A stretch of DNA of 64,000 nucleotides, from contig JALNQF010000169.1 in NCBI GenBank assembly GCA_028456385.1, positions 1 to 64,000 of the forward strand, in the 5' to 3' direction. Positions 45,381-58,182 of the stretch are shown here, one piece after another. The stretch comes from Ophiosphaerella korrae. Taxonomy: Eukaryota > Ascomycota > Dothideomycetes > Pleosporales > Phaeosphaeriaceae. Position numbers and translations under genes: made by a program. Under the pieces are notes generated by a model. It worked only from the letters and a program-made list of their open reading frames with translations, ran no database searches and was not told the origin of the DNA. The number at the start of each line of letters is the position of its first letter. Position 1 is the stretch's first letter.

Positions 45381-46905
45381 AGGATGCCGTTACTAACTTG
45401 GTATTAGGACGGGTAAAGATAGGTGTCCGTAGTGCTCGGCCTTTATGCTGAGTCGGGTTCAACAGAATAGATAGCGACTACCCTGAGAGGATTTTGGAAG
45501 GTGCGTTTGAGAAGACTCTGGAAGGTGAGTTCGATCGGTTTATAGATCTCATCACCGTGTACTGATGTTAGAACAAACGTATGGAACTCAGAACCGCGGA
45601 TTCGTGATTGAAGGTTACCTGGTTAATAAGGAATAATTCTGACCGTAACGCGGCATGCATCGCATAGTTCGCAGGTCCTCAACGAACCATAAGAATATAG
45701 GATGCTAGCTCACACCGTGCATTCAAGTCCAAGTTCCAAGAGGAGACTGTGAGGTCATAGCTGGGTGAGCTTATTTCTCGGGACAACAGTGCAAGCAGCG
45801 CATGAGTACCAGGGGCATTTGAGCTCCGCGGACGCAAAGGAGCTTTAGCCCTGTGAATGGGAGATAGGAAGTACTACGCTCCAAGTATGTGTGGTTCGGC
45901 CACGATGGCCGGTAGAGTCTGTGCATGCCCCAGCTTGGAGACTCGCCAACGGATCCCATTCCCGGAGCCAATAGGAGGAGAGCTAGACTATTCGACTTGC
46001 TTGATGTGGGACGTTGATCCATATGATAGGTATGTTTGCGAGGGGGGTAAGCTTTTGTTGCAAGGTGCTTCTTATCACTTGTGTGATGTAAAATGAGAAA
46101 AAACATGTAGGTGATGATAGCCGTCGGGGTTCCAATGTTGGGTGACATCCTTGCCGAGACCTGTTAGGCTACTAAAAAAAATGTTAGGCTGGCAGCGGTT
46201 TGTGGGGAACATATGAGTGAGCTCCGCAATCATGGATGCATGCATCGCCACTACCAGGCTTACTTCTACTATGTAGCGCAATGAATCTTGAAATATGTGT
46301 ATTTCGTCGGCATTGGATTGTGAAAGTCAAACACTCAACTCACTCACTCTTGACCGCCTGGTAAAATTTCTTCGCCCTTGGTCGCCGAACCAACCAAAGA
46401 TTTGTATTATCCTATGTTTATTCCCTGGCCTCCTAACTGCGACTTGACGCGAGGAGGAAAATCGATTCTATATTGTTTTGCAGTGACCTAATGCGAAGAG
46501 TAAATGACCCATCTTCCTGGGTTCAAAGCAGTACCCAGTGGAGTCATTTATTGTTGCCAATCAGAAGAAGGCTTTCTCTATTCGTAGGTTGCGTTCTGAC
46601 GTTGCGGACTAAAACATCACTCAGAAATTTAGGCTCTAAAAGGCATGGATTGTTGGGCACTCCTGCATATGACGCTGCACCGCGCAGTTTGGATGCATAC
46701 AGTTTCAATCCGGAGCTCATCAACGGCGAAAGCTTACTTTCTTATTGATCTAGCAACTGAATTGGCTTCTAAATCTATATGCGAAAAAGCCCGTTTTTAA
46801 GACTTGCAATGTCCACACATACCCAGCTGGGGCCGTACAACTCAAAGACAACGAGCGCAAGTGTAACACTAATTCGTGCCAAGCACAATACCAAGCATCC
46901 AATCC
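45381..46905. other. 1.5-kb intergenic, promoter of the bZIP gene
   Basis: Short frames without domains on both strands. No repeat or RNA gene recognised. Confidence 0.4.
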
Positions 46906-48961
46906 CTATCCTCCATTACCACTACTGAACACCATCCCAAACGCCTCCCCCTCCTCCATGCTCAACCCCTCATCCAAAATCGAATGCGCCATATCAACTA
47001 CCGCATCCTCGATCCCCGCCTCAAGCACCAATCCCTCACTAAACGCCAGCCGCGTCAACGCGACCAAATACGCATGCTGACCCCCCAGGGTATTAACTAA
47101 TTTGCTCTTGATATCGAAGCCCGGGTTGGCTGTGGCAATGTGGTATATGAGTTTCATAGTGGCGTTTATAGACGCAGTCTTTTGATCCTGAGTGGGCGAG
47201 AGCGGTTGTTTGATGAGAGCGTTGATGCTGTGGTCGAGGTATTTGATTAGACGGCCGACACACAGTGGGTTTTGGGCGAGGCGAACGCAACCGGGTTCCG
47301 GGAGTGAGAATTGGGTGAGGACGGTAATGACGAGGAGGCGGAGGACCCAGACTTCTTTCTCAGTGGCGGGGAGCGAAGCTGGTGGGGCTGAAGGGTTGGG
47401 GATGGGCTGTGGAGTCTCGATGAGCATGTTTGTGAGGCGGTTTATGAGGGCGTCTTCGATATTGGGTTGGCTTTCGTCTTCGGCTGCGATGGGGCCGAGG
47501 GAAGTAGAGAGAGCAGATGTGCTAAGGATGCGCAGCATGAGTGTTATTTGCAGCTGTGGGTATTCCTTGTTGAGAAGCATCAGAGCAAAGCCCGAGGGTA
47601 TACCCTGCCAGAAACGAGTCAGAGCTTCTGGGTTTGTAGAAGATACGGAACTTGTCGCAATGAGATAGAGTAACTCTAGACAATCAACCACATCAATTTT
47701 GGTCGTGATATCGATTTGGGCTGGAGAATATAGGTTTGCGACAGCCTTGCCGCCCAGTTTTGCGGCATTGGAGATGGGCAAGGATACTAGATCAATAGAT
47801 GAGATGATAAGAGGGACAGTCCTCTCAGCTACCTGCACAGCGGTTTCTGCTGGCTCAAATGCTAGGATAAAGTGCATTGCATCGAGGATGAGAGATATTG
47901 GGGCGTAGTATCTTTCATCTAGACATCGCTTCCACAGATCCAGAAAAATGTGGCAGATTCGCAACGCTAGCTGATGAACGTCTAACACGGTAGTAGCTGC
48001 CAAAGCATCGTGTACAAGCGACGAGAGCTTTTTGGCAGGCTGTGTAGGGAATGCATGCTGGGCTAAAGCTTCGAGAATGCGGTCCTCGCTAGTGGATGAG
48101 GTATGGGAGAGGAGACGATGGAGCAGCGTGAAGCGGCGGTCGTCGTGGCGAAGGTGCTCTAGAAGGGCTGTATCAATCTTGGCATCGACTACAGCTGACT
48201 CTTGTTCTGTTTCGTTTCGCCGGCCCCGCGGCTCGCTCAACTGCAGGGCTGGTAGAGGTATGGGGCTCTGGTCTGTGACCTGACGCTTCCGCTTGCCGAC
48301 TTGTCTTGGTGTTGCAGTCTTGACTCTTTCGCGAGCCTTGGAAGGGGAGGCCATGATGATGTCGTCGTCGTCGAAGCCATCGCCCAAGAGGGCACTAGTT
48401 TTGTTTAGATGCTTTGGTGTTCCTCGTGGGCTCTTTGGCGCGACTGTTGTTGCCGTCCTAGTCCTTGTCGGCATGGCTTTTTTGGTGCGCTTTGCCATGC
48501 CCGCCTCGCGAGCATCGTGCTGATGGAACATGCTGTCTATCTGGGCCTGCTCTTTGTCGCGACGCAGCTTCTCGATCTCGGCCCTCATCTTGGCCAGCTC
48601 GGAGGCGTGCAGTTGCTGTTGGTCAGCGATCTGGCGCTCATGCCGGCGGCTCTCGGCCTCCTGGCGGCGTCTAAGAGTATCTGCCTCGCCGGCCTTGGTC
48701 TGTAGTTTTCCTTTGAGGTCCTGGGCCTCTTTCCTCTCACGTGCCTTCTCTTGCTCCAGCTGCGACGGTCGTCAGCAGGCGGTTCGTGTTGGAGCGGTGC
48801 AGGGCCGGCGCACCTTCTTGATGCGCAAGAGCATGTTGTCGCCATTGTGGTTGTATGTTTGCGTGTGCTGGGGGCCGGCATCATCGTCGAGATTGACCAC
48901 CTCATCGCCATTGTCCAGGCCATAGTCCGGGTCTGGCGCAGTATGGCGATGCTGCTGCTGC

Positions 48962-48994
<33 letters not shown>

Positions 48995-49092
48995 GTGGCA
49001 CGTATCGCACTGGCTTCCAGGTAGTGCAGGGCGGCAGCTGGCAGGTGGTCGAGGTCAGAGTCGGAGAAGCCAAAGTCGTCGTCGTCGTCCAT
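46906..49092 (-). CDS. ATRIP/UvsD-like DNA-damage checkpoint protein
   Basis: About 710 aa, two exons, intron 48760-48813 (54 nt). The acidic start MDDDDDFGFSDSDLDHLP and LEASAIRAT, then a glutamine run (Q10-R-Q3), YGLDNGDEVVNLDDDAG and a long coiled coil (LEQEKARERKEAQDLKGKL onward) match the N-terminal layout of fungal ATRIP orthologues (UvsD in Aspergillus, Rad26 in fission yeast). The C-terminal half is helical and HEAT-like. It partners the ATR kinase and binds RPA-coated DNA in the nucleus. Divergent from CDS1, start codons 353 bp apart. Confidence 0.75.
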
Positions 49093-49445
49093 GGCTAGTA
49101 GATGCCATGTGGTTGGTGGTCGCGTCTCTCGTCTCTCGTTATGCGGGCCCTTCGCCCAAGGTGGCGTAGCGTGCTCCGTCCGCTCCTGAGCCGCAGGAGT
49201 GACGTCTGATACCCGTTGCTGGTCCGTCGCTTTTCACACTGCGCCCTAGCCACACCTCTACCAAGGCTCTGCCTCGTCTACCACTATCCAACACGCTGGC
49301 TGAGATCTTCCGGCTTGTACACGCTCTCTCTTACATCCCACTTTGCGCCCTCCCTCTCCTCGTCGCACTCCCCCCCCATCCCGCCCCATCCTAGCTCCTG
49401 TCCTGCACACCCGCTGCCTCCGACCGTCGTCGCATCCGGGCAGCC
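49093..49445. promoter_or_regulatory. Divergent promoter (ATRIP-like / CDS1)
   Basis: 353 bp between two oppositely oriented starts; C/T-rich leader before the CDS1 ATG. No specific element is claimed. Confidence 0.5.
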
Positions 49446-50914
49446 ATGACGCGCCCACGCAAAGACGTCAAGTTCCAACACCGCAGCGCCAGCAATGTAC
49501 GGACACGGCGGCCCTCGCAAAGCATGTCCGAAATCAGCGAAAATGGTTCAGACCATCCCTCCAGCCCGATCAAAAACGGAGCCATAGCTCCTCCAGTATG
49601 CCGACCCCCCACTGTCTGCTCACCCTACTCCAAAACTTACCCTCGCAGGCACCAGAGCCACCCCAGCCCACCGAGTACGAGAAGAAAAAGGCAAATTTTA
49701 TAACGCGCACAATATGGACCTTGGTCATGATTCTTGGCTTTTTCTGGGTCCTCGGCGCCGGGCACATCTACATCATCATCATTGCTACCGCAGTCCAGGT
49801 CATCTCTTTCAAGGAAGTCATCGCCATCGCAAATGTCCCTAGCAAGGCCCGTAGCTTGCGCTTCACCAAGTCGCTCAACTGGTACTTTCTCGGCACCGCC
49901 ATGTACTTTCTCTATGGCGAAAGCATCATTTACTACTTCAAGCACATCCTGCTCGTCGACCGCATTCTGCTGCCGCTGGCCACCCACCACAGATTCATCT
50001 CCTTCATGCTTTACATAATAGGCTTCGTCTTCTTTGTCGGCTCCCTTCAAAAAGGTCACTACAAATTTCAGTTCACTCAGTTTGCTTGGACCCACATGGC
50101 TTTGTTCCTCATCGTCGGACAGGCCCATTTTGTCATCAACAACATCTTTGAAGGCTTCATTTGGCTCATTTTGCCTGTTTCTATGGTCATCACTAACGAT
50201 ATTTGGGCATACCTTTGCGGTATTACCTTTGGACGGACTCCCCTCATTGCGATTTCTCCAAAGAAGACCCTGGAAGGGTTCTTGGGCGCATGGTTCTTCA
50301 CCGTCCTATGGGGCATCTTCTTGACTCACTTCCTTGCTCAGCACAAGTACTTCATCTGTCCTGTCAATGATCTTGGCGCAAATATCTGGACCGGCCTCGA
50401 ATGCAAGCCGAACCCGGTCTTCGAAGCCCGTGACTATACCCTGCCATTTATTCCAGAGGGCCTGCCCTTTCCACGGACAGTCAATGTCATGCCCATGCAA
50501 TTCCATGTTCTCATTCTTGCCACATTTGCCTCTCTCGTCGCACCCTTTGGTGGCTTCTTTGCCTCTGGACTCAAGCGAACTTTCAAGATCAAGGACTTTG
50601 GCGACTCTATCCCTGGGCACGGAGGAATGACTGACCGCATGGATTGTCAGTTCATCATGGGGTCGATTGCATTCTTCTACTACTCAAGCTTCATCGCCAT
50701 CCACCACACCACAGTTGGTGGCGTCGTGGAGTCGGCCATTACAGGCCTCAGCGCTGAGGAGCAGATGGAGGTTGTGAAGATCTTGGCCAAGAATCTAGTC
50801 AACCAGGAGGTCATCTCTCCTAAGGTAAGCAACCCATCCTACCGCGTACTCGGTACTTGAACTAATTTGGCGAAGATTCTTGAATACCTCTCAGAGCAGT
50901 TACGCAGAAGATAA
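49446..50914 (+). CDS. CDS1: Phosphatidate cytidylyltransferase (CDP-diacylglycerol synthase)
   Basis: Makes CDP-diacylglycerol from phosphatidic acid and CTP in the ER membrane, the precursor of phosphatidylinositol and other phospholipids. About 454 aa; introns 49596-49648 (53 nt) and 50825-50875 (51 nt), the last exon coding ILEYLSEQLRRR. A cytosolic N-terminus (SASNVRTRRPSQSMSEIS) is followed by about eight helices. The diagnostic signature is complete: SGLKRTFKIKDFGDSIPGHG then GMTDRMD. Length equals that of known fungal enzymes. Confidence 0.96.
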
Positions 50915-51300
50915 TTTGGCTTCATGTTTGATGACTTCTTCAGCTTCTTTGGCATCACTTGACTCATTTTGTTCCATGTAATGATATAAGAGGGTAATTG
51001 ATGCCTGCCATGACTCGGGCATCAGAGTCGATTCCCCTCCACACATGCTGTGGCGAGTGAGGCTGTATATAGGCAGTAGCCTGGCACAATCGCCTCACGT
51101 CGCGAATTTCTTGTTAATTATAATATTGTCTCATCTCCATAAACCCATACTTTTATCATGTGTGAGACGTCATATCATGCTGCAGAATGACGTGCACCCA
51201 ATGCCGGCTCCCGCTCGCTTAACGCCGAGCAAGGTCCGACGCCGCATCGTCAAGTCTGAACTTGAGCGACACTCAACCATCCAAACTTCTGGGCCTACCA
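50915..51300. other. Intergenic, CDS1 3' flank and PPR gene promoter
   Basis: 386 bp with no domain-bearing frame. Confidence 0.4.
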
Positions 51301-53305
51301 ATGCCACCGCGACCTTTTATCAACGACGCATTATGGCGATGTCTTTGCCCTGGATTTCCCCGCAATGCTTCTTCGCCAGGGTTTGCAAGAATAGCGGGCC
51401 CACCGAGGTTACGCAACGGCCCAAGAGACTGTGACTGTCGCAGTCGCAGTACCATCTGTCACCAAGTACGCGCCTACAGTCAGTCGACAGCGCCCCTCCC
51501 GTCCAGCGAGGCGCCTTCGCCCCTAGCGAATCCCAATTCTTTCGTCTCTCTCAACACAGCCGGTAGATTTGGCTTACCCCAAAAACCGGGCCACAAGCGA
51601 CCCCTCGCCCAACTGTCAACGCCTCTACTCTACGAACATGTGCGTGAGCAAGGCGCTAAAGGGAACTTCGACGAAGTTTTCAACATTTGCAGAGTGCTGC
51701 TTAAGGACAGGGGAGAGCCACTGAATGTAGCCATGTATACAGCGGTTCTGCATAGCTTCGTGAGCTCGAATAATGGTACGGCAGGCAAAGTGAGGAAGGT
51801 GCTTGATGAGATGGGATTCTGGGCCCAAAGCTCCGATGGCTTCAGTGGGCAGGCCAAAATCGACCTAGATCTCAGAGCATGTGAATGCGTATTAGAGGTG
51901 CTTTCTGTACATCCAGACTATCTATTGCGCAACGATATTCTAGAATACATGAGGTCGCACTGGCTTACACTATCAGAACGAGGCCATAACTTTGTGGTAG
52001 CTGGCTTGTTGCGCGAGCGCCACCTCGAACAAGCCCTGGAAACACTCGACGAGATGGCAAGGCAAAACATGAAGATTGAAAATTGGTTGTTTGATCTGGC
52101 TATCTGGAGTCTGCTAGAATATGATGAGATTGAAGAGGCCTTCCAGGTTCTCAGTCTCAAGCAAGACATGCAACAGCAAAGAAATAAGCCGGGCTCTGTG
52201 AATCTCAGCAATACTCTTTGGGGGGCGCTGCTCGATGCTGCTGCACAAAAACAGCTTGTAAGTGGTGATATCCCCAAGGGTATTCATTCCACACTAATGA
52301 CTACAGTACGACCAAGCCACTGTGGTGTGGAATACCCAAGTCCAACCAGGCTACCTAAAACCTGGTACTGGAGCATGCGAATCCGTCCTTGTCCTCGCTG
52401 CCCGCTATGGCGATGTGGATCTGGCTACTAGTGTCCTCCGCATCCTCACCGAGCGCGAGACTGAATTTACTACACACCATTATGAACTTCTGATCACCGC
52501 ATATCTTAATGCGAACGATCTTTCTAACGCTTTGTCTGTCATTCTGATCATGGTTGACTCAAACTTCAAGATCGATGCCGGCACATGCCAGCCTCTATTT
52601 TCTTACTTGCAGGCAGAGAAAGAAGGAGATGCGAGTCGACCCTTAGCAGCCTTCAATATGTTACAAGACTTCGAAGCTTCAGGCCGTAAAGTTCCTACAG
52701 CCGCTATCAATGCTTGTATGCAGGCGAGCATAGCCCTTGGACGTTTTCCAGAAGCCATTGAAATTTACAAAGCCCTACATACTGTCTCAGCTTCAGGCCC
52801 TGATACTCAAACTTTCAATATCCTTTTTAGGGGATGTCATCGAAACGCCCGTAAAGAACTTGCCATGTTCTTCGCAAATGAGATGATTCAACTCGGTTTG
52901 AAGCCAGACCGACTTACATATGATCGACTCATATGTGTCTGCTTGCAGACAGGCGATGTGGAAGATGCTCTGCTTTACTACCAGGAGATGAGGTCAATGA
53001 ACGCAAGTCCTGGTGCATCAACAGCTATGAAACCGCGAAGAGGCACATGGGAAGGGCTCATCAAAAAATTGGCGGGGTCTAATGATGACCGTGCTGTGGC
53101 GATGTTGAGGGATTACATGCAATACCAGGAGGAGCCTCGCCTGTCTTTGGAGAGGGCAGTCAAGGAGAAGTTTGAGCTCTCCCCCGAACCTCGTGATGGA
53201 GTCGGAAGTGTTAGAGCGTTGGGAAGTGGAGAGCGTTCGGACGTACCTTCAGTCGGGGTTTTGACTACTAGTAGTCATGGGGCTCCAACTGTTCGTCAGG
53301 AATGA
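51301..53305 (+). CDS. Mitochondrial pentatricopeptide-repeat (PPR) protein
   Basis: About 651 aa, intron 52258-52306 (49 nt). Start 51301 is the first ATG in frame. The N-terminus (PPRPFINDALWRCLCPGF, then Arg-rich with VRAYSQST) looks like a mitochondrial targeting region. Degenerate 35-residue helical pairs follow: YEHVREQGAKGNFDEVFNIC, MYTAVLHSFVSS, HHYELLITAYLNANDLSNAL, AAINACMQASIALGRFPEAI, TFNILFRGCHRNARKEL, RLTYDRLICVCLQTGDVEDA. The function is probably organellar RNA metabolism or translation. The ALWRCLCP start is shared by a fungal PPR subgroup I recall, but I assign no orthologue. Confidence 0.82.
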
Positions 53306-54114
53306 CAAGGTTTGTTGAAGACTGAGTCAGTTTGGCTACTCTGATTCATGCAAATAGCCCCATTTTGGCTGCCTAGTGAACACAATCGGCCGGAAGCGGA
53401 TCGACGTCTTGTCAGAAGCTCCGAGAAGACTGCGAAAATATCATCCTGCAAATTTTGTTGCGCCACTTTATCCCTCGGTATACCCAAAATGGGGTAGTTA
53501 CTATGGAGTCGAGCGTGGGCCGATAAGGTGAGCAATGACGAATAACAAGCCACCATTTGCCAAGCGTGTCAAGCCTAACGGAAAAAGCTTGACTCGCATC
53601 GAGGCTGCAGAGCCGCACGCCTCAGCCGAGCACAATTGAGACCCACATAAAAGCTCAACCACAATCGTAGCGTTGCAATCCCAGTAGGTTTTTAACACCA
53701 CCTGCTTTGAAATGAGCCGCAAGAACTATCTACCCCCACCGTCCTTGACTCGTTTCGCCATAGGCCTTGCCCGGATTCCCCATGCGATGATAGGCGAAGG
53801 CGATGGATCTGTCGGAGACTCGGGGTGTTTCCACGGGGTATGGACGGCAATAGGCGACATAAAGAGATATCGAATTGATAGGTAGATTGTATTTCCGGAG
53901 CCCCCAAGTGGAGACAATGCAATATTGTAGGGTTTGAAAAGCTGTATACAAAGCACCATCCCGCGACCCTAATTTCTATGTCCTGTTCAGCTCCTCGCCA
54001 CTCCCCATCATCCCAGTAGCGCTGTTGTTCAGGGGTCTCACGCCAAACTTCTTTCTGTGTTCTCTTGAGCACTCGGCGGCCCCGGAGCGTTTTGATTCAA
54101 TTGAAGCTCTCAAC
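53306..54114. other. Intergenic, no gene seen
   Basis: 809 bp holding the 3' end of the PPR gene and the transporter promoter. Small - strand frames have no domain. Confidence 0.4.
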
Positions 54115-55755
54115 ATGGGGTTTACTGGCAAGAAGCTTCAAACGGCTCAGCTGCTGCTTGTTGTCCTTCCAGCTTTCGTTCTTTTCGGATACAATCAGTC
54201 TGGCGTAGGCGGGCTACTATCTCTCCGCGACTGGAACGACCACTTTCCTCAAATCAACACCATCGACGCCAAGGGAAGTGAGAAGAGCCATAAATCGACT
54301 GTTCAAGGTGCTGTTGTTGCTACTTTTACGATCGGTGCCCTTTTTGGCGCACTTTCTTGTTCTTGGACTGGCGATGTGCTGGGACGACGGAAAGTCATCT
54401 TCGGTGCTGCGTTTCTGACGCTCGTTGGAGAAATCTTGCAATGCACTAGCTTTCATCTTGCTCAATTTATTGTCGGCCGATTCATCCTGGGATGGGGTGT
54501 TGGTGCATTGAGTGCCACCGTACCCGTATGGCAGTCTGAGTGTTCATCTACCTCTAATCGCGGCAAGCACGTTGTATTGGATGGATGTTTTATTAGTCTA
54601 GGATACCTACTCGAAGCCTGGATCAATCTCGGATTCTTCGAAGCCAACAACAAGCCCTTGCAGTGGCGTCTCCCTCTCGCCATACCCACCCTAATCTCCA
54701 TCATCCCCATGGCTGCTGTCTTCTCCATTCCCGAGAGCCCACGCTGGCTCGTCAGCAAAGGCCACGTCGAAGATGCGCGCACCAGTCTGTCCGCCTTCAA
54801 AGGGCTCGACCTCCACGACCACGAAATCAGCACTGAGATTAGCAGTATAGAACTCGCGCTCGAAGAAACAAGCCACCGTGCCACTAAAATGAGCGACATC
54901 TTCACCATGGGCAAAGACAAGCTCTTCTACCGCTTCTCCCTCTGCATCTTCCTCCAATTCCTCCAGCAAATGTGCGGAAGCAACTTGATTTCTACTTACT
55001 CTACTGTACGTCTGCTTCTCTTCTTGGAGGCTCGAACTAACGCGCCCAGATCATTTTCCAACAAGGCCTCGGCATGGACAGCGAAACCTCCCGCATCCTC
55101 TCAGGCGGCGCACTCACCTGGAAATTCCTCTCCTGCTTCGTCGCCTTCTTCACCATCGACCGCTTCGGGCGCCGCAAACTCTTCATGTTCAGCGGCGCCG
55201 GCATGGCCTCGTGCATGCTCGCACTCGCCGTGTCCTCCAGTTTCCCAACTAGCAACCGCGCGGCGCAAATCGCGTCGGCCTTTTTCGTCTTCTTGTTCAA
55301 TTTCTTCATCCCGATTGGCTTCCTTGGCGCGAATTTCTTGTACTGTGCGGAGGTCGCGCCGACGCGGCTGAGGGTTAAAATGGCAGGGATTAGCACGGCG
55401 AATCACTGGCTGTGGAATTTCGTGGTCAATATGGTCACGCCTGTACGTGTCACCTTCCCCCTACAGGCTCTGATCCCATTCCCAAACTGACCATTCTCAG
55501 GTTGCGATCGAAACAATTGGATGGCGGTACTACCTCGTCTTTCTCGTCATTTCCGCGCTCATCTTGCCCGTGGTGTGGTTTGGATACCCAGAAACTATGG
55601 GCCGGAGTCTGGAGGAGTTGGAGATGATGTTCACGGAGGGCACGTCGATTGCGGGCATTGTGAGGGAGTCGAGGAAGCCGTTGACGGGGTCGCTTGGGTT
55701 GGCGGGTGCAATGGAAAAGAAGGCGAATGTGGATAAAGATGAGTATGCTGCGTAG
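54115..55755 (+). CDS. MFS sugar transporter
   Basis: About 512 aa; introns 55006-55049 (44 nt) and 55443-55500 (58 nt). Twelve hydrophobic segments with the sugar-porter motifs: GYNQSGVGGLLSL after helix 1, GDVLGRRKVIFG, FIVGRFILGWGVGALSATVPVWQSE, PESPRWLVSKG, FLQQMCGSNLISTYST, DRFGRRKLF, NFLYCAEVAPTRLR, and PETMGRSLEELEMMF after helix 12. It imports a sugar by proton symport at the plasma membrane; the substrate is not predictable. Start 54115 (MGFTGKKLQ) fits the family. Confidence 0.92.
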
Positions 55756-56359
55756 GGGAAAGGCAGCAGCAGATACGTAGATTGGAAGGGTGGGTGCTAG
55801 GTTTGCGATTTATGTGCATAGCCTGTATACGACATTTATGAGAAATACGTGGTCTCGTTTCATCACGCTGCTTTCTTTGGGTATATATGTGATAGAATGT
55901 GGCTGACTGACAATTTGCATCTATGAGGGGAAAGAGTAAGTTTATACATTGATAATCACGGATGCTCTCCTATCAATGCCATGCAAATAGAGCTCTATTC
56001 ACATTACAAAAAGAACAGCCAGCCTATAATGTGGGTTGTCTGCATTTATGAGAAATAATAGAAATCATTGGGTAGGTTGACCCACATTGAGTGAAAAACA
56101 AAAGGCTATCTCTAAACATTCTCATCTACTGCACCCCCCTACTGTTCTAATAACATTAAAAGACGAAATCTCGGCCTGAGGTAACGATTCTAGTACTCCG
56201 AACAGCTCGCATAGCGCTTTTCTAGGCTCAACATAAGATTTTACAAGAAGGCGCAATATGATGACGTTGCGCCAGTGTACCCACCTCGATTAGGCAGTTC
56301 CAATGATTCTGACACCCCAAAGTTTCAGCGCATCGCCGCAATTCTTTGTCCCTCAGCTC
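55756..56359. other. Convergent intergenic
   Basis: 604 bp between two converging genes; no gene or repeat recognised. Confidence 0.45.
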
Positions 56360-57425
56360 CTATTCTTGGGGCAGATACCCACCTTGTTGAGCTAGCATTT
56401 GTATATCGAGATCTGTCTTCCTCCTATCATAAGCGTCCGTAATTTCGCTTGGATGGATCCAATTGAATAGTGCCATGACTACAAGCATGAGGAGGGCATC
56501 AAAGATGTATAGGTAGGCTTCGCGACTCAACAGATAGCCTGCATTGCCTTGCAAATATTCGATGACCCTAAAAATGCTTCTGACCATGATGAGAGCGCTT
56601 GTGATGTAGAGATTGTACATGTGACGCTTAAACGGTAGGTTGCCAAGTGACACATATTGCGATGTGGTTGGGACCGAGGACGGATGGTTTAAGACCCGTT
56701 CGTGTGAATTGTTTCTCCCGGTGGACTTATATTTTTGGAGTGGTTTGCTGTTAACGAATCGATAATGAAACGTGCCGGCGACTACGACGAAGAATGCGAA
56801 GAATAAAAGTTGCATAAATAAGCCGATAACGATGATCTTTTCACCTGTGTGTAATAGTTGCAAGGTACCTCCTGATTGGATGCCGCCACCTTGAAAGGAG
56901 TTAGTCTATGCTATGCATCTGTTATTGGTGTACAGTACCTGCGCCTTGGAGCATGAAACTAAGCACATCTCCAGCAACAAACGCCTTTGTAAGCCACCTT
57001 ACTGGTACTAGCGAATAACATTGCCCGTCAACTAGAAGAATTATACGACCAAGAATGATGTAGATAGATGCGGCGAGGAGGGCGGGAGCGATAAGGATGA
57101 GCAATGATTGCATGATGAAAGGTCCTAGAGCCCAAGGATCTTTGTGCGAGAGGAGGCGTCCGATGTATCCAATAGCTTCCACTATGATATGATAGTGATC
57201 AGACTTAATTCAATCAATGAAATAGGAGAATAACATACATAAGCCTCCAACAACAAGCGGTATAAAGTACCAAGTTCTCTTCTTTACTAATTGAACCGTG
57301 TGTAGAAGAGTTGTTGAAGAGAATAATACTATAAAGATGATGGCAGCTACCGTACTTGGAGAGTAACGATATGGAACCCAGGCATTGGGGTCATCGAGAG
57401 CCGGGCGTTGCGTTTGGTGAGACAT
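56360..57425 (-). CDS. RTA1-family seven-TM protein
   Basis: About 319 aa, three exons, introns 57182-57238 (57 nt) and 56890-56938 (49 nt). Family blocks: YRYSPSTVAAIIFIVLF, IPLVVGGLLEAIGYIGR, the LAASIYIILGRII helix, VAGDVLSFMLQGAGGG, GLFMQLLFFAFFVV, the RSIFRVIEYLQGNAGYLLSREAYLYIFDALLML region and a soluble end. RTA1-like proteins (RTA1, RSB1, RTM1) are linked to lipid/sphingoid-base export and toxicant resistance in yeast. Substrate unknown. Plasma membrane expected. Confidence 0.9.
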
Positions 57426-58182
57426 GGCAAAGTTGATGCTAGAATTTGGATTGGAAGTTTACTGAAAGATGGAGGGTGTCAGAAGCGTCGCCAGATTTAT
57501 GTACCAAGCATTCTGAGGGCTTTTTTTGGACTAGGAGGCTGTTCAACCTCGCGATAATCTTTTTTACTACGAGATCCTGGCGTTAATGCTGCACGCTGCG
57601 TAGCCTTCTATACGGCGATACGGCCTTGGCGGATATCGGAATTTGTCGGCCTTGATTGGCTGAGTGTCCAACCACACTGTTCCTCTTGTCCAAGAACAGG
57701 CAAGCGCCGGTAAATACCGCCTATACGGTATACGGATGTCCCTTCTAGTCCGGGTGGATCTCGGGATGAGAACTCCATTGATTACGACTGTTGCATGCAC
57801 CGCCTCCACAACCGCATTTCCTCTCCTCCTTTTATCCTCTAGATGATACATTTGATTCGTGTCAACCAGTGTTTGACGCTACAACAACTTATCTCAAAGT
57901 GATAACCCTCGCCCAGCTGGTCGCAATTAGTAAATGGCGGTCGCCTAAAAGCCCATGAACAAACTTGATTGAGTCAATGTATAGGCAGTTCGGTAGCAAT
58001 ACCGATTTGGGTGATTCCGAATCCAGCCAATTCAATGGTGGCCTGGGATTTTGGCACGGTTGGGTTAGGTGCATGCATGCTGGCACTCACCCAGAACAAA
58101 TACACTGCCAATTCCGCGCTTTTGGTTTGTATTTCAGAGGGTCTCAGCCCCGTTGTCAGAGTTCGTTTCTAATTGTCAATTC
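57426..58182. other. Intergenic, promoter of the RTA1 gene
   Basis: 757 bp; contains a short self-complementary stretch around tataggcggta/taccgcctata (near 57714) and no gene. Confidence 0.4.

Noticed and set aside
54691..55406. Long acidic or basic frames opposite the sugar transporter
   Set aside because: Antisense shadows of conserved transporter codons.
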